The notes: generated from the letters alone by a model not told the origin. A DNA stretch of 64,000 nucleotides from Merluccius polli (GCA_030340625.1 JAOPHQ010006589.1:62001-126000); one strand, 5' to 3'; positions 43,842 to 56,896 are shown, numbered from the stretch's first letter. Numbers and translations are program-made.

Positions 43842-44538
43842 ACCAAAATGGAACCTCCCCAGCCCTGACTAACTAAGACATTAGCGACCCCATAACTACC
43901 TTAGCTCCATCCCTAGTCTTCGTGCCGCTACTGATGGGGGGTATTTATGCACTTTAGCCCACTGGGAAGAAAAAAGCAACTGTTACCAGCGACCCTCTCT
44001 TACACCGTGGATGTGCTCCCGAGACAACCGCTCTACCCACTTTTGCAGCCACACTAAAATTCCCCAAGACCAGTCCCCCTATTGGAAACCAGTCTTCTTA
44101 GCCTCACAGGGGATTCATGGTTCCATACCACATTACAAGACTGTCCCCAATAACCAAACTCAAAGTTCCAACCTTTATTTTATTGATTACAACCAAAACA
44201 TTAACCTTTAAGCAAAAAACAAAACGTAAGGATACAATGCTCTACTACTTCCAAACTTCACCGACCAACTCCCTCCTAAAACTGAAATCCAAATGACAAG
44301 TCACATGTGGAACTCCCAACACTGGCAGCTACTGAATTGGCTTCAACAGGTGCTACCAATAAGCCAATCAATCCTTTGAAACCAAACAACTTACTGAAAG
44401 CAAAACTACAATTCCTAACAGGAACACAAAGCAAATGCCAGCACACAAACCATATTCAGACCAACCAGGCTGAATTTGACCAAATGACCCTTACCAAACT
44501 AAAGATACTTACACTTGTCTACGAAATGAACTTAACAA

Positions 44539-44553
44539 TCGGACGAGCCCCCA
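44539..44553 (-). promoter_or_regulatory. Gmr1-like primer binding site (tRNA-Pro type)
   Basis: The minus-strand TGGGGGCTCGTCCG lies three bases after the LTR and matches the tRNA-Pro complement used by murine leukaemia-type retroviruses over 14 bases. Confidence 0.75.
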
Positions 44554-44556
44554 TTT

Positions 44557-44898
44557 TGTCACACACCGGGTCAGGTAGTGGCAAAATAAAGGGAGTCCAC
44601 ACATGAAATAAACAAAAACTAATTTATTAGTAACTCATTTTTACTGGTTAAAGTAAACATAAATAATTATACTTAAACAAAAGAAATTATACTTAAAACC
44701 ACATGGCGAGTGGAAGACTGAGCCCCAAAGCTCAGCCTAGAAGCAGCAAAGAGAGACCTCAACACATGGCTACCCAGCCCTTAAAACTCTGGATCCCTAT
44801 ACCCCCGCAGGTGTGGCCAATTGGCCTGACGCCCTGTCCCAATCTCCACCCAGGGAAGTCCCACAACCAATGGGCAGAGAGAGGGGCAGGGCGTCACA
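44557..44898 (-). repeat. Gmr1-like 5' LTR
   Basis: On the minus strand it runs TGTGACGCCC to GTGTGACA, 342 bp. It has a TTTTAAGG promoter-like box near 44780 and an AATAAA signal at 44623-44628. No second copy is in the window, so the borders are inferred from the TG/CA ends and the primer site. Confidence 0.7.
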
Positions 44899-45302
44899 CT
44901 AACAAGTGAGGCTGACAACGATCAAAGCATGTGATCCATATTGGAGTGACTACATCAAATTCAAAGTGCTGTATGAGCAAAACAACAGCGACTGTACAGA
45001 GTGCAGTAGTAGCTTTCCGAACCAGAACACAAGCTTAGTAGATTTAGAAGATTTTGTAGATTTATATTCGATTCCCCATCTTTATTTCATTCTTTGCGTC
45101 CTCCTCCCTCTCCTTAATCCATCCCCTCTTCTCTCCCACATGTCCCAGCGAGTGAAAAATGCATGAAGGGAAACATAATTGCGTAGTGCATTTCCATGGT
45201 ATCCATATTTACACACTGCCCCGGGGAACAGGCTGTATTGGTATTATAGTCTCTCATTCTTCTGCTATTCTGCCCTCAGGGGTCACTGGGAGAACACTAT
45301 CT

Positions 45303-45303
45303 C

Positions 45304-45372
<69 letters not shown>

Positions 45373-45536
45373 ACAAGCACAAATACACACACACACACAC
45401 ACAAGCACACACACACACACACAACACACACACACACATACATACACACAAGCACAAATACACACACCACACACACACAAGCACACATAGATACACACAA
45501 GCACAAATACACACACACACAAGCACAAATACACAT

Positions 45537-45580
<44 letters not shown>

Positions 45581-45610
45581 GCACACATCCACACACACAC
45601 AAACACACAC
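45303..45610. repeat. Compound (CA)n microsatellite
   Basis: About 300 bp of CA with interspersed AAGCACAAATACACA units forming a higher-order pattern. Confidence 0.95.
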
Positions 45611-46015
45611 AACAGTACCTGCATACACATTCAAATCTCCCATGCACATGCACACTCTCTTTTTAAAGCCTAGACCCAAGAGAAATAACACACACACACC
45701 CGCGCGCACACACACAGAGGAAGCATCCACATGCCCCCCTCTGGTGCTAAGAAGATTGTGAGCAGGTTACACATATTCACCCTCTGTACCGGTGGTTCTC
45801 AACTGGTCTCACCTCAGGACCCCCATGTGTCATTAGTCAAGTCACGGCCCAAAAAATAAAAAGTACTGCAACAATTGGGGCTAAACTCAATTAAATAGTA
45901 AGACTTTGAAACATGAATTAACATTGAAACATTAGTTTATTCATGGGCTTCTTTCTAAAGATTATTGTTTGGCACGTGCTGCGAACCAATCAAAATGCCC
46001 TAAAAAATCGCTCGC

Positions 46016-46612
46016 TCTGTGGTTCCCAACCTTTCTGGGGCTAAGGCACACTACGATAACAACCAGGAATTCAAGACACACCAGCTTGAAGTTGTAGGGT
46101 AGAAAAATGTCATGCATGTTAAGGGATAAGACCGCTTCGCTTCGTGTCAGGAGCCTGCATTACCCTGTCAGGGTTTATTTCGCAATGGGTTAAAAATGAC
46201 CGACACGCTGTACAATTACCATGCTTATTACACAGCTACTTACTAAAGAAAAGAGATTTGATTGATTTTAAAATGATTTAATTGCTTCCGCGAAAACAAA
46301 TAGTCTGTTAGATTGTACAGTTGAAAATAGTGTCCATAGCAACGGGCTGTTGCTATGGACACAGCAGGTCTGCTATGCAGAAATAACAGATAAATGCAGT
46401 AATTCAGAATCGAGTATTCAACAAAGAGCCAGGATATTATATATATACTAGGTTAATAGCAATTTCTGCAATTTTTCACAGACAGCAGACTAGATCACAT
46501 TTTGCATTATGTGGAACAATTAATAAATAATAAAGCATTAGGTATTAACATTTTGTATAATTCAACATTAGGTGTAAGCCTAATGTTTCAAGTCTGGTAT
46601 GGAAACCATTGC
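46016..46612. mobile_element. Probable hAT-like MITE
   Basis: The left side, TCTGTGGTTCCCAACCTTTC, and the inverted right side, CAATGGTTTCCATACC, resemble hAT ends (CAGTGGTTCYCAA). The 8 bp flanks do not match well. A perfect hairpin lies inside at 46330-46362. A similar left end stands at 45786 (CGGTGGTTCTCAACTGG). Confidence 0.45.
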
Positions 46613-48353
46613 TCTATCTACAATATCTAGATGTGGAATGACAAGCTGGAAGTCAATTGAATACAGTTAGGTGAAATCCTATTATGGGATAGAATCAGAT
46701 TCAATGAAGCTGGTTACCATGGTGCTAAATCTGCCTGTCAGCTCTGTCTGTGTTTACTCGTTTGTGTCGAGATTACTCAAATAATCAATCTTCAATTTGA
46801 CTGGTACAGGGTTTTTTAAAACATAATGTTCTGTAACTCCGAAAAAACAAGAAAAGATTAGCTGGCCCAGCCACCCTAAAAAGAAGTATTAGCCTTGGTA
46901 GCAGCCAATTTAACACTCCCTAAATGGAAGTGAATCCCTAATGAGCATATCTATCATCGTGGCGTTGTTTTTTTTTTGTTTTTTTTCCCCTCCATAAAAT
47001 GTAAAGTCTGTGGGGGGAAATGTAATCGCCAACAGCATGAACTCAGAATAACAGACACCGGCGGTGTCCGAGAAGTAAAGGCAATCAGCAGGCTGTTTAA
47101 ATATTTTAAAACGCACTGCCAGGGTGAACGCGTTCGAAGCGCAAACGACAAAAGACTCGGCTGCTGCAGTCCATGAAGTGTAAAGTTGGAGCTGTGATCC
47201 CTCACCTACTGGAATTTGGACCACTTTGTGGGGTTTTTTGGCACTTCTCCTACCTCTCCCGGGTATATTTGGGGACAATAAATCTTGTATTGTATGAGAG
47301 TAAAAGCCCTTTTACAGTCGCTGTGTCTTGCCGTGCATGAGCCCAAAATGATGTAATTATGGCCCTGGCACAGGGGACTCTGGGGTCTGAGTTTTCCAAG
47401 CGTCAGACCTGATTTCGGAGGAAGTTCAAAGCACATCTTTATAGCTACAAAGTCATGGGTTTGAACGTGTTTCGACTGCCACGCCACATCACCACAGCAA
47501 CACGCCGACGACAGCACGCCGACTGCGCGCACCACGCATGTGGTGCATGAAGTCACAGTTGCACTGTGTCATAGAGGATGTAGCCATGTGTGCTAACAAA
47601 GCATGACAAGTCAGCACTTTGACTTGTAAAGGGTTGATTGTCGCAGGAGGAACTGAACACAAGGTGTTTACACATGTATGCACACACACACACACACACA
47701 CATACATTCCCGCATTAACATGCACACAGACAGACAAGCGCACAGGGACACACACACACACACACACACTTATTCCCTAATCACCATTCTCTTACATTTA
47801 ATGTGCAATATGCCCATTACCTTCTATTTATTGATTCGATGACATTTACGCTCACAGACAAACACACACACACACACACACACAAAAGCACAGATTGCCC
47901 TGCTTTCAGTCTGTTTAATTTCATGCACAATGTGCTTGTTATCTCCTGTGTAATTGATTTAGTTAGAGTGCACATTAAAAAACATTAACACAGTTAAACA
48001 CACGCACAGCAAAACCCAATACAAACAGGCACATGATAGGAGAGATGTGGTGTTAATATGATCTCGATCAAGAGAATCAATATGCTTCTTGGTATAGCTG
48101 GAATATGCTATTATTGTTAATGCACTGGTAAACATGTTGTTTTAGCTGCAATGCTAAAGAGCGGGCTAATTTAACACCCACTCCACCTCCTCAACACACG
48201 CTGCATTCAATGTATTATGTTTTTGCCCTTAGCCAGATGTTATGTAAATACATTTTTTATATATATATTTATAATTGTATACATTCTATATTTTTATGTA
48301 ATATAAATTGTTATATAATATGAGGGTGTGTGCTTGTGTGTCTCTTCAACCAG

Positions 48354-48587
48354 AGGTCGGAGGATTCTTCGAGGCGGGAACACTGGTCAAGTACAACTTC
48401 CTGTCCGAGGCAGCGGCTGCAGCCAATAGGGACGCCAGGATCATGGCTCATCCTCTGTCACCGCAGGAAGTCACTCTGGAGCAGGAGGAAGTGGCTTTCA
48501 GTTTCAGCACATCCAATGCACCAGCCATCCTTATGTACGTCAGCTCCAAGACGCAGGACTACCTGGCTGTGTTGTTACGGCAGAACG
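48354..48587 (+). CDS. cntnap2: Contactin-associated protein-like (CNTNAP) exon, laminin G start
   Basis: This 234 bp exon lies between a TCTCTTCAACCAG acceptor and an AACG/GTACGT donor and encodes 77 full codons. It includes VGGFFEAGTLVKYNF, QEEVAFSFSTSNAPAIL and MYVSSKTQDYLAVLL, the first strands of the last laminin-G domain of neurexin-IV/Caspr proteins. These single-pass membrane proteins sit in axons and organise potassium channels with contactins. F.EAG, QEE(V/I)xFSFST and the next exon fit CNTNAP2 better than CNTNAP4/5 by memory. Paralogue a or b is unknown. Entry is phase 1 and exit phase 1. Confidence 0.85.
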
Positions 48588-48956
48588 GTACGTCGCGCAC
48601 ACAGACACAACTCATACTAGTACACAAATTGTCGTGACAAAAAGTTCACTGTATGTAGGAAAATATGACGACATGGGATGTTTGGATCAAGAAATGTTTG
48701 CTTTTACAACTTTGATTTTTTACTTTTCTACAAGTTGATTTCTATCTGCAAATTCGATAGTCCAATATTTGTCATCAAGTTTTTTATTTTAACTTACAAA
48801 TGCAAATATTTGTATGTTTTTCTCTTTCAGGTCATATTGATACAGACACTATCGATTGTTTTTGCTACATTTCTAAATGGCTAAATGATAAATCAATTAA
48901 AAAAAAGAAGAATGACACAGTGACTGACCAATCAGCTGCTGTCTTTCCCCCTTCAG

Positions 48957-49090
48957 GTTCGTTACAGGTGCGCTACCACCTGGGTGGTCTGAGGGAACCC
49001 TTCTCTATAGACGTGGACCAGAGGAATCTGGCCAACGGACAGCCACACACTTTCAACATGTCACGCATCGACCGTAGCGTCACGATACAG
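48957..49090 (+). CDS. cntnap2: CNTNAP exon, laminin G middle
   Basis: This 134 bp exon follows a TTTCCCCCTTCAG acceptor and ends CAG/GTACAC. With the carried base it encodes GSLQVRYHLGGLREPF, then DVDQRNLANGQPHTFNMSR and SVTIQ. The REP(Y/F).IDVD.RN.ANGQPH pattern is close to CNTNAP2. The intron before it is only 369 bp. A CA microsatellite of more than 120 bp begins 15 bases after the donor. Confidence 0.85.
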
Positions 49091-49098
49091 GTACACGC

Positions 49099-49229
<131 letters not shown>

Positions 49230-49639
49230 TTTGCTTCACACAATATGCACTTGCTTTAAACGTTAACATTATTTAATCATGAGTGTGTCACTATCTTGTA
49301 GTGACATGTGTTTAATTGTATTACTTATTATGAAGAGGGTTACTGAGTGTTGAACCCTTACAGTGTCCGGTGGCTGTGAACTATTCAGGTTGTATTTTGA
49401 ACCAGTTAGATGAAACAAATAAATAAATAGTTTTTTCACACCCATTTCAAGACTACACCTGACTTTACAAATCAAACACTTCAATGGGGGACGTCATGGG
49501 CTCAGCGCTGATATATTTCCTCTAGAAATATATGTTTTGTCCTCCTGTCCATGCTGTGTAATCTTGTCTTTACTCATGCCCATAATCATGGTCTCATGCT
49601 GGAAAATAGGGAGATATTTGGTTTCCATTTAAAATGTTT

Positions 49640-50055
49640 CATTCATGCTCAATGACACACAAACAAATACACACATACACATACCTGCACACACACACAC
49701 ACACACACAAACACACATACACACACACATATACACGCGCATCTACACACACACACATTCACGCTCAATGAAAAACGAAATCACACAGACACACGCATGC
49801 AAATACACACACGCACACACACACGCGCACCCACACACACCAACACACACACACACACATATACACGTGCATCTACACACACACACATTCACGCTCAATG
49901 AAAAACGAAATCACACAGACACACGCACATGCAAATACACACACGCACATACACACGCGCATACACACACACACACACACACACACGTGTGCATATACAC
50001 ACACACACACACACAATCAACTTGTGGGGACTCCCTGTGTGGCCACACACACACA
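49640..50055. repeat. CA-rich array with a 130 bp tandem duplication
   Basis: The non-CA block ACGCTCAATGAAAAACGAAA appears at 49761 and again at 49891, a 130 bp period, with CA arrays between. The array ends in ACTTGTGGGGACTCCCTG. Confidence 0.8.
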
Positions 50056-50261
50056 TGTCCAACAGGGTGTATGCATATGTAGATAATGTCCAAGGATCCG
50101 GGGTGGTGGTCTCTCTGGGGTTTCTTGAGTTGTTCAGAAACCCAAGGCAAGCGTGTTACAGTCTGTGTACACCATAAATTACCTCAGCATATTCCACTTC
50201 TGCACCGTTTACACCGTTTATCTCCACTCCACTCACGACTCTGACCTTCACCTTGTTCTTA

Positions 50262-50293
50262 TCTCAACCTCTCTCTCTGTATCTCTCTCTGTA

Positions 50294-50324
<31 letters not shown>

Positions 50325-50335
50325 GTGTATATACA

Positions 50336-50381
<46 letters not shown>

Positions 50382-50382
50382 G
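50262..50382. repeat. (TC)n and (TA)n microsatellites
   Basis: A TCTC tract (50262-50320) runs into GTATATACAG and about 22 TA units. Confidence 0.95.
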
Positions 50383-51181
50383 GAAAAGAAGAAAGAAGAA
50401 GAAAGAAAAACTCTTGTACGTTGGATACAGAGTTGTGTAAATGCGTGTAAAAAACAACCCCATAGAGGCAGATTTTTATTTCATGGTCTGAATACCAGAC
50501 AGACATGCATGTGCGTCCATACACAGATGTCACCCCGCTCGCTTGTCCTTGTATTAGCGATAAGCCTCCTGTCCGTTTCCACCACTAATCCACTTCCAGT
50601 AGACAAGCTAAGTATGGCAACCCAGAGAGAACATCGATCTGTTTGCGGTGTGTGTATGTGTTTGTGTTTATGTGTGTGTGCGTGCATGCATGCGTCTGTG
50701 TGTCTTTGTGCACATGTCTGTGTTTGCGTGAATGTGTGTGTGTGTGTGTGTGATTGTGTACACAATGCATTTGTTAACTTGTGTGATCTAGGCTTTCTCG
50801 GCACAGCTGTACGGCTAAGTAAGGATCAATATACCCACCCTGCAGCCGCCTCTTGGCGAGGAGGGATTGAGCATTCAGCCAAACTATTACACACCATTGT
50901 GTGAAATGAAATACTACGAATACTACTTGGTGGTGCGCATTAGTTTCTGATGCAACAAAAATAGAAGGATAACAGGATAGCGTGTCTTGAAATTTGTTGC
51001 TGCCCCTAGACATCCATCGACCGGCTGGCGCTTGTCAGGGTTTGCCTCAGCATACCTATAAGCCCTTCACTGACCAGCTAAGTATTTGATGTATGGGCCT
51101 TTGCCACAAAGTGAAACACCAAATCGAACAATGTTCAGAAAACCGTTTAAAAAAAACAGTGTGGAGGTCAGTTTAGTATCA

Positions 51182-51260
51182 TTTACATTACATTGAGGGC
51201 GTTTAGCAGACACTTTTGTCCAAAGCAACTTAACACTAAGTACATTTTGTCAGTAGAAAG
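51182..51260 (+). repeat. Teleost interspersed repeat core, second copy
   Basis: CATTTACATTACATTGAGGG followed by TTTAGCAGACACTTTTGTCC and AAAGCAACTTAA matches the family at 3049-3113. Confidence 0.55.
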
Positions 51261-52443
51261 TAAAACAACGATATATCACTGTCGGTACAGCAAAGATGTC
51301 AACAGAACAGAAGTTTCTAAGTGCACCATAGTTGCTAGGTTTAGATATCCTTTCTGGTATACAGCATGGATAACTAGGTATGCTATATGATGCTATTTAA
51401 TTGCCAGGACATACAAACATACAATAAAAGCAGAAGAAGATTTTTTTTAATCAGTATAAGCTCTTACCGGTTCAACAAACGAAAAACAAGAATAGTTCTC
51501 AGTGTCTATTTATTTTTTTTTATCCACGTCTGCGTCTGTGTCTGCGTCGTCATTTCAGGGGTCAAAATGTGAGTCGGTGGTCACGTTGCATCACTATTGG
51601 TGTCTTTCTTCCATGGGAACACATGGAAGAGTAGCTGAGGAGCAAGGCTGCTCTGAGAATTACAGCGGCGTTCAAGAGAGTGAACTCTTGACTTCTCTTC
51701 CCTATCAACGCACGTCTTAATAGCCGCTCTTTGTACCGAACTGTTTTCTTTGGTTCTCATTATATGCGTGTGCGTCTGCTGTAAACCTTTCAGTGGGGGA
51801 GTTTGAGCTCAGGGAGGAGGTGAGTGGCCGTTAGATAACACCGTTGAATAATGCAGTCAACTTTCTGTTCAGCTCAAGAAGAAAACAAAGAAGAAAAAAA
51901 ACGGCATCATTTTTTTAATTGTTTTTTTCCCCCAACTATTAGTTGGAAACCGTAAGACTGGATTTGCATAGAAAATGTTTTTTCCCCCGCACAAGGGCGG
52001 ACGTGTTTCATTGGAAGAGGCTGGTGGCCGCTATTAGGTTGACTAAAGTGTACGTCCTGGGAACGCTTCAGAAAGTGCGGACCGCTCCCACTCACCGACA
52101 AAACGGAAGAAAACAACGCTATTGTCTCCAGCGGGGCCCACTTAGGAGTCCCTTTATATCCCCCGCTAGGCCGCTCACATGGAAAGCAATGACAGGCCTA
52201 TGAATACTGGGCAGGGGGGCTGCGGGGGGAACTTTACCCAAGATGCACGTGGCAGAGCAGTAAAAGCTCATAGAGGTCGAATTAGAATGAAATATGTGTG
52301 CAGGATGCCTGGTATTTGTTCTGATCTTCCTGGGAGATGGCGTCCTACCCACCACTGATTACCGCAGTGGGGAGAATCCCCCACAATGCACCTCTTCCAG
52401 CCGCCACAGGAAATGATTACAGAGCAGGATTACTTCGCTTCTT

Positions 52444-52606
52444 ATTCTCCTTACACTCACACACACACGCACGCGCGCACGGTCACGCTCATGCATACAC
52501 ACATTTAAACAAAGACACTCGCACACACTCACACACACACATAGACATGCGTAGACACACACACACACTCTCATACACACACACACACACATACACACTT
52601 TCATAG

Positions 52607-52638
<32 letters not shown>

Positions 52639-52915
52639 ACACTTTCACAAAAACACACTCGCACACACATACACATTTTCATAGACACACACACACACAC
52701 ACACACACACACTTTCATAGACACACACACTCACACAATTTCACAAAAACACACACACGCACACAAACAAACATACACACACTTTCATAGACACACACAC
52801 ACAATCATAGACACTTTCACAAAAACAAACACACACGCACACACCCACACACACACACTCACACACACTTTCACAAAAACACATGCACACACACACACTG
52901 ACTCACACGCACAAC
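52444..52915. repeat. CA array with a TTTCATAGACACAC higher-order unit
   Basis: CA tracts are punctuated at irregular intervals by ACTTTCATAGACAC and ACTTTCACAAAAACAC, each several times. It ends in ACTTGTGAGGACTCCCTG, the same flank as the array at 49640-50055. Confidence 0.85.
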
Positions 52916-55900
52916 GGACTTGTGAGGACTCCCTGGGGCTTGATGACAGCGTTAGCCGCGTCTCCTAGATGGTATAAATGTTTAACACAGTCTTTGGGGT
53001 GTGACTGAATTGCCAATCATCGGGGTCATCCGAGTCACCCAGGGCCTTTTAAAGCGAGACCGCCATTGATCTGCATGCCCTTGGCAATTCCAATAAATGT
53101 CCTCAGATTGTTAGTTTAGAACTTAACTGCCCAAAGAGTTTTTGTTTTTTTGGGTTTTTTTTTTTGGGGGGGGGGGTAAGTAGTGGGGTGAGTGTGTTGA
53201 TTTGGTTTTTATGGGGCGGGCGAGGGGAGGGATAAAAGAGGGATTTGTGGGGCTGGGTGGGGTAGGGATGTTTGTAGATGCAGCATGTGAAGTACACCCC
53301 GAAGGTGTTTCCACAAACAAAAACTGGATTAGTGTTTCTCTCTCATCTCTGAAATCTTTCTGGGAAGGAGGCGCGGAGGCATGAATGTGAACGTCAAGGG
53401 CATGACGTTATTTCTGCCAGTTTTGATCCACTGTGCGCTGAAAACAATGTGTGCACACGCTGTAGGCTGATATTCATACAGCCCATCTTTATAACTTTAG
53501 TTTACACACCGTACACTCACCTTTGTCTAAAGGTGCTTGTGGAGCACTACTCCGTCTCCTACTTTGTCTTCCCCTCTTTTTAATTTACAACTTTCAACAT
53601 GTCTGCCCTTTTTATGCCTCCTGCATTATTTCTCTGGCTGGCACTCGGAGGGTGCTGGAGATGAAAGCGAGCGCCTTCAACTTTGTTTAAAGAAGTTTTT
53701 CATCCTTAATCATCCTGTCCTCCTCCTCCTACTCTTTCTCTGCCCTTGTCCACTGCGTCCTTCCTCTCTCCTTTTCGTCCTTTTATCTCCTTTTAACCCT
53801 TTTCATGTTTCCGCTGCTCATCGCACTTCTCTTAGCCTTGAAAAGTGTTTTGTGTTTAGGTTCATATTTTGAAGGTTTCACAACAAATAGACCTTTGCTG
53901 AGTCATATTCTGTCCCTGGAGAAGCTAAGACCAGCAGTACCTACCCCAGTTCCCCATTCATTACAAGGGTTTCAGCCGTTAGCTGTATTAATGAGTAATG
54001 CATGATAGCCTTTTTTGCATTGGCTATCCCTCGCCTTTTGCAATTATATTATGTAAGACCATTGATCTTATAATGCAACGGGGGGAATACAGACTCATTT
54101 GGAATAGGATCCTCATGCAGTTCAATTAGGCAACACTTATAAAAAAGATTGTGAGGTCGATTCTAAATGGAAACTTTAAAAGCCATGTAAGTGGATTAGC
54201 TCAGCTGTAAGTACACAGTTGGGAGAAAACAACAGCATTTCTCATTCGCAACACACAGCTAACAGTTGTTTATGCAACTTGTTTAGGTAGCGATAATGTG
54301 TACAAAAACTGCATTAATGTGAAATAAATTGCATTGCCTAAACCCACCGGTTTAGGAGGAAAGACCCGGTAATTGCAGCCATGATTGGCAGTTAGGTGCA
54401 ATGAGTTCTCGCCTCCTTGGGTGGATTCCTTTGAGGAAACCCAGAAAGGTCAAGACTTTTTCAGCTGGTTTTCTCAGATAGTAAATACGCCAAATGCCTT
54501 CAATTTGCGAGCACAGTCGTAGGCTGTACAGTAAATGTAGTTAGAAGCCACTGTGTTAATCTTAATCTTAGTCCCGCTTCTAGGCATGTGTTTGTGTGTT
54601 TTCTGGTTTGCATCCATTTATTGTCGGGGGGGGGGGGGCGAGAGAGGCAGACAGAGAGGGGAGGGGGAGGGAGAGAGGGAGAGAGGGAGAGCCAGATGGA
54701 GACCGAGGTGGTCCCTTTTATATTTGGGAACACACTGAATGTAATTTGCTGAGTTGAAGTGATTCTATTGAACAGTGTGGGATGTAGCCTTCAAGCTAAT
54801 TAGGAATTTCGGTGAAACAGCAATAACAAGTTAATTATGGCGCACTGATATTAAAGTTGTATATTCCCTCTTTACATCTCTCTCTCTCGCGCGCGCGCTC
54901 TCTCGCTCTCTTGCTCTCATCCTCCTCTGATAATTCATTTGGTGAATGTTTTTTTTGTCCTACCTGCTCGTAATTTCTTTAGGGAAAAGCTATTGAAGCC
55001 GTTGCAGAATGCGGAAATTGCATCTGGCAAATGGTGTGCAATTATTTATCCCACTTTAATCAGTGAGAGATTGTTTTCAAGTTCATAATGAAAATGCATG
55101 TTTCGGTTTGCGTGCCCCCGCTACCGCCTTGGTTAAATTAATAATAATTACAATGATAAACTCAATGATATCTTGTCATTTATTATACAGTGCTTCGGGG
55201 ATTCTTTTAGGATGAGCCAAAAATATACATTTACATAGTGAAGGCAAATTTGACACACAAGTAAATTGGATCAAACGTGTGAACTGGAGCTCATTCCAGC
55301 ATTAGATTAGATGTGTAATGAGTACTAATCAGACCTAACTTGATGAACAACGCCCAGGTTCAGACATTTATTTTTTTATGAAGCAATAGAGTAGAGCTTG
55401 TAATCACCACTTGGGGGCACCAATGTGCTATAATTTGACAAATCAAAGTGAATTGATTTTTGCACCACAAGGCATATGACATAAATCTAATTTTCAGTGT
55501 TGTAGCCTAACCCTGATGTTGTTGAACAGCAGGCTAGGCTAGACGGCTTCAGCAGGATGGCGTATTGCCCACCCCAGAAAGAGCACTAATTATTCACAAT
55601 TGTCTGCTAGAACAGACTGATTAGAACCACAACTAAACTGCCATTGTAGATCATTACACTGGCTCGCAGAACATTGTGTGATTGATTTCAAGGACCTGTT
55701 CTTATACAAAGGCCATGATCTCTTTTCAAAATAAGAGCTCTTTAGATTGTTATCTACAGACCCACATAACTGGTGGGCCTGGTGGATTGCTCTGTGCAGT
55801 CTAGTGTGCCTTGTCTTGTCTTTATGTATGGAGCTGTCTTGTTCTAATTAATCTCTCTCTCTCTCTGTCTCTCTCTGTCTCTCTCTGTCTCTCTCTGTCT

Positions 55901-55929
55901 CTGTCTCTCTCTGTCTCTCGCCCCCGCAG
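52916..55929 (+). other. cntnap intron, mostly unique sequence
   Basis: No exon is recognised. Apart from short GA/GC simple tracts (54640-54690, 54880-54915) and a TCTCTG tract before the next exon (55850-55918), the stretch is unique. It contains homeodomain-like TAATTA/AATAATTA sites around 55130-55160. It could hold regulatory elements, which I cannot confirm. Confidence 0.4.
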
Positions 55930-56023
55930 CTCGACCACTATCCCCCAGTGACTTACACCCTGCCGGACGCCTCAGACACACAGTTGAACCAGGTCAAGAC
56001 GCTGTTCCTGGGGAAAGTCTTTG
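55930..56023 (+). CDS. cntnap2: CNTNAP exon, laminin G end
   Basis: This 94 bp exon follows a long TCTCTG tract ending CCCCCGCAG and ends TTTG/GTGAGT. It encodes LDHYPPVTYTLPDASDTQ and then NQVKTLFLGKVF. The LDHYP(P/S)V(T/S)Y.LP..SDT and SLFLGKV signature is that of the last laminin-G domain of CNTNAP2-like proteins. It joins in frame to 48957-49090 (phase 0) across a 6.8 kb intron and exits in phase 1. The transmembrane and cytoplasmic exons are not found before 64000. Confidence 0.85.
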
Positions 56024-56896
56024 GTGAGTCAATCCAACAATGTCGCTCAACCATGACCACCAAAACCCCCACCAAAAAGTGTCTTCAAACATATTTGGAC
56101 CCTGTTTGACTGTTAACTAGATGATATGCTGAAACATTGACGTTACAATGAAGCTACATGAAGGGCATGACATGTCATAATATGTGTAGCTGTTTGTCTG
56201 AAAGGTTCACTTTAGTTTAGTTTTCAAATATGTCACAGCAACCATTTATTTCTGGTCGGGACTTGATGTGCAATTTCAAGATGTGGAATACAGAAGTTGC
56301 AATGACACCTGCACACCACTAGAGTGCAGTATAAAACAGAGTTTCTAGACAAATGAAGCAGACTAAAATAATATTTAGCATTTATCCATGAGCAAGCAGT
56401 GCACGATATTTGGTTAACACAAATTAATAACAGAATATTTGCCTATAACTGAATCCCCACATATTCAAAATAGGCTGGTAGTAGGTTACTCATAATGAAC
56501 AATACAGATGGAAGAATATACTGGGGAAAAAAATTTAATCTTGCCGTAAATACATAAATTGATATTGCCATTTATTGGCTGTTTCTAGCATAAAACCCAT
56601 GACCCTGTGCAGCTATGGAAGGACATATCACATCCTAAGTGTCCTGACCCATTTCAGGAATTGAACTCATTGTCCTGTTTAGTTCCCGCCTTATCTGCTG
56701 TCTCCTGAATCAGTGTTTTTTTTATAAAAAGAAAAAAGAAAAACGCCAATTAATGTAATTTGTTAAATGGTACAGCCCAGGCCATATGCCAAGACGGCTG
56801 TCTCTCTTTCTTTCTTTATTTATCTAAATTGTTCAAATGCAAAAAGCAACGTTTGCTTTTTGTTCTCAGCCATTGTCTCTCCTGCATAAAATGTAT

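Larger units (their letters stand above)
39210..44898 (-). mobile_element. Gmr1-like Ty3/gypsy retrotransposon (integrase before RT)
   Basis: In minus orientation: a 342 bp 5' LTR (44898-44557), a tRNA-Pro-type primer binding site, about 0.7 kb of leader, gag, protease, integrase, reverse transcriptase, and RNase H cut off at 39210. RT and RNase H are of the Ty3/gypsy type, but integrase precedes RT as in Ty1/copia elements. This order defines the Gmr1 clade first described from Atlantic cod. The 3' end and 3' LTR are lost at a TA repeat. One 80 bp tandem duplication breaks gag; otherwise about 1,300 codons are open. Confidence 0.9.
44899..48353 (+). other. cntnap intron (part) with repeats
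   Basis: No exon is recognised before 48354. The stretch holds a compound CA array (45303-45610), two hAT-like pieces (45786-45900 and 46016-46612) and shorter CA tracts (47682-47770, 47863-47883). The minus-strand frame at 46910-47278 has no domain. Confidence 0.55.

Noticed and set aside
45159..45761. Long open frames rich in Thr-His or Cys-Val across CA/GT arrays (also 49645-50082, 57237-57736, 58191-58694, 59129-59684, 61514-61969)
   Set aside because: They are read-through of dinucleotide repeats on both strands, with no domain, splice context or codon bias.
46910..47278. 122-codon minus-strand frame in the intron
   Set aside because: No domain, and it runs through a poly-T tract; probably chance.
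53500..55500. Candidate conserved enhancers in the cntnap intron
   Set aside because: The sequence is unique and holds homeodomain-like sites, but conservation cannot be judged from one genome. Alignment to other fish would decide.
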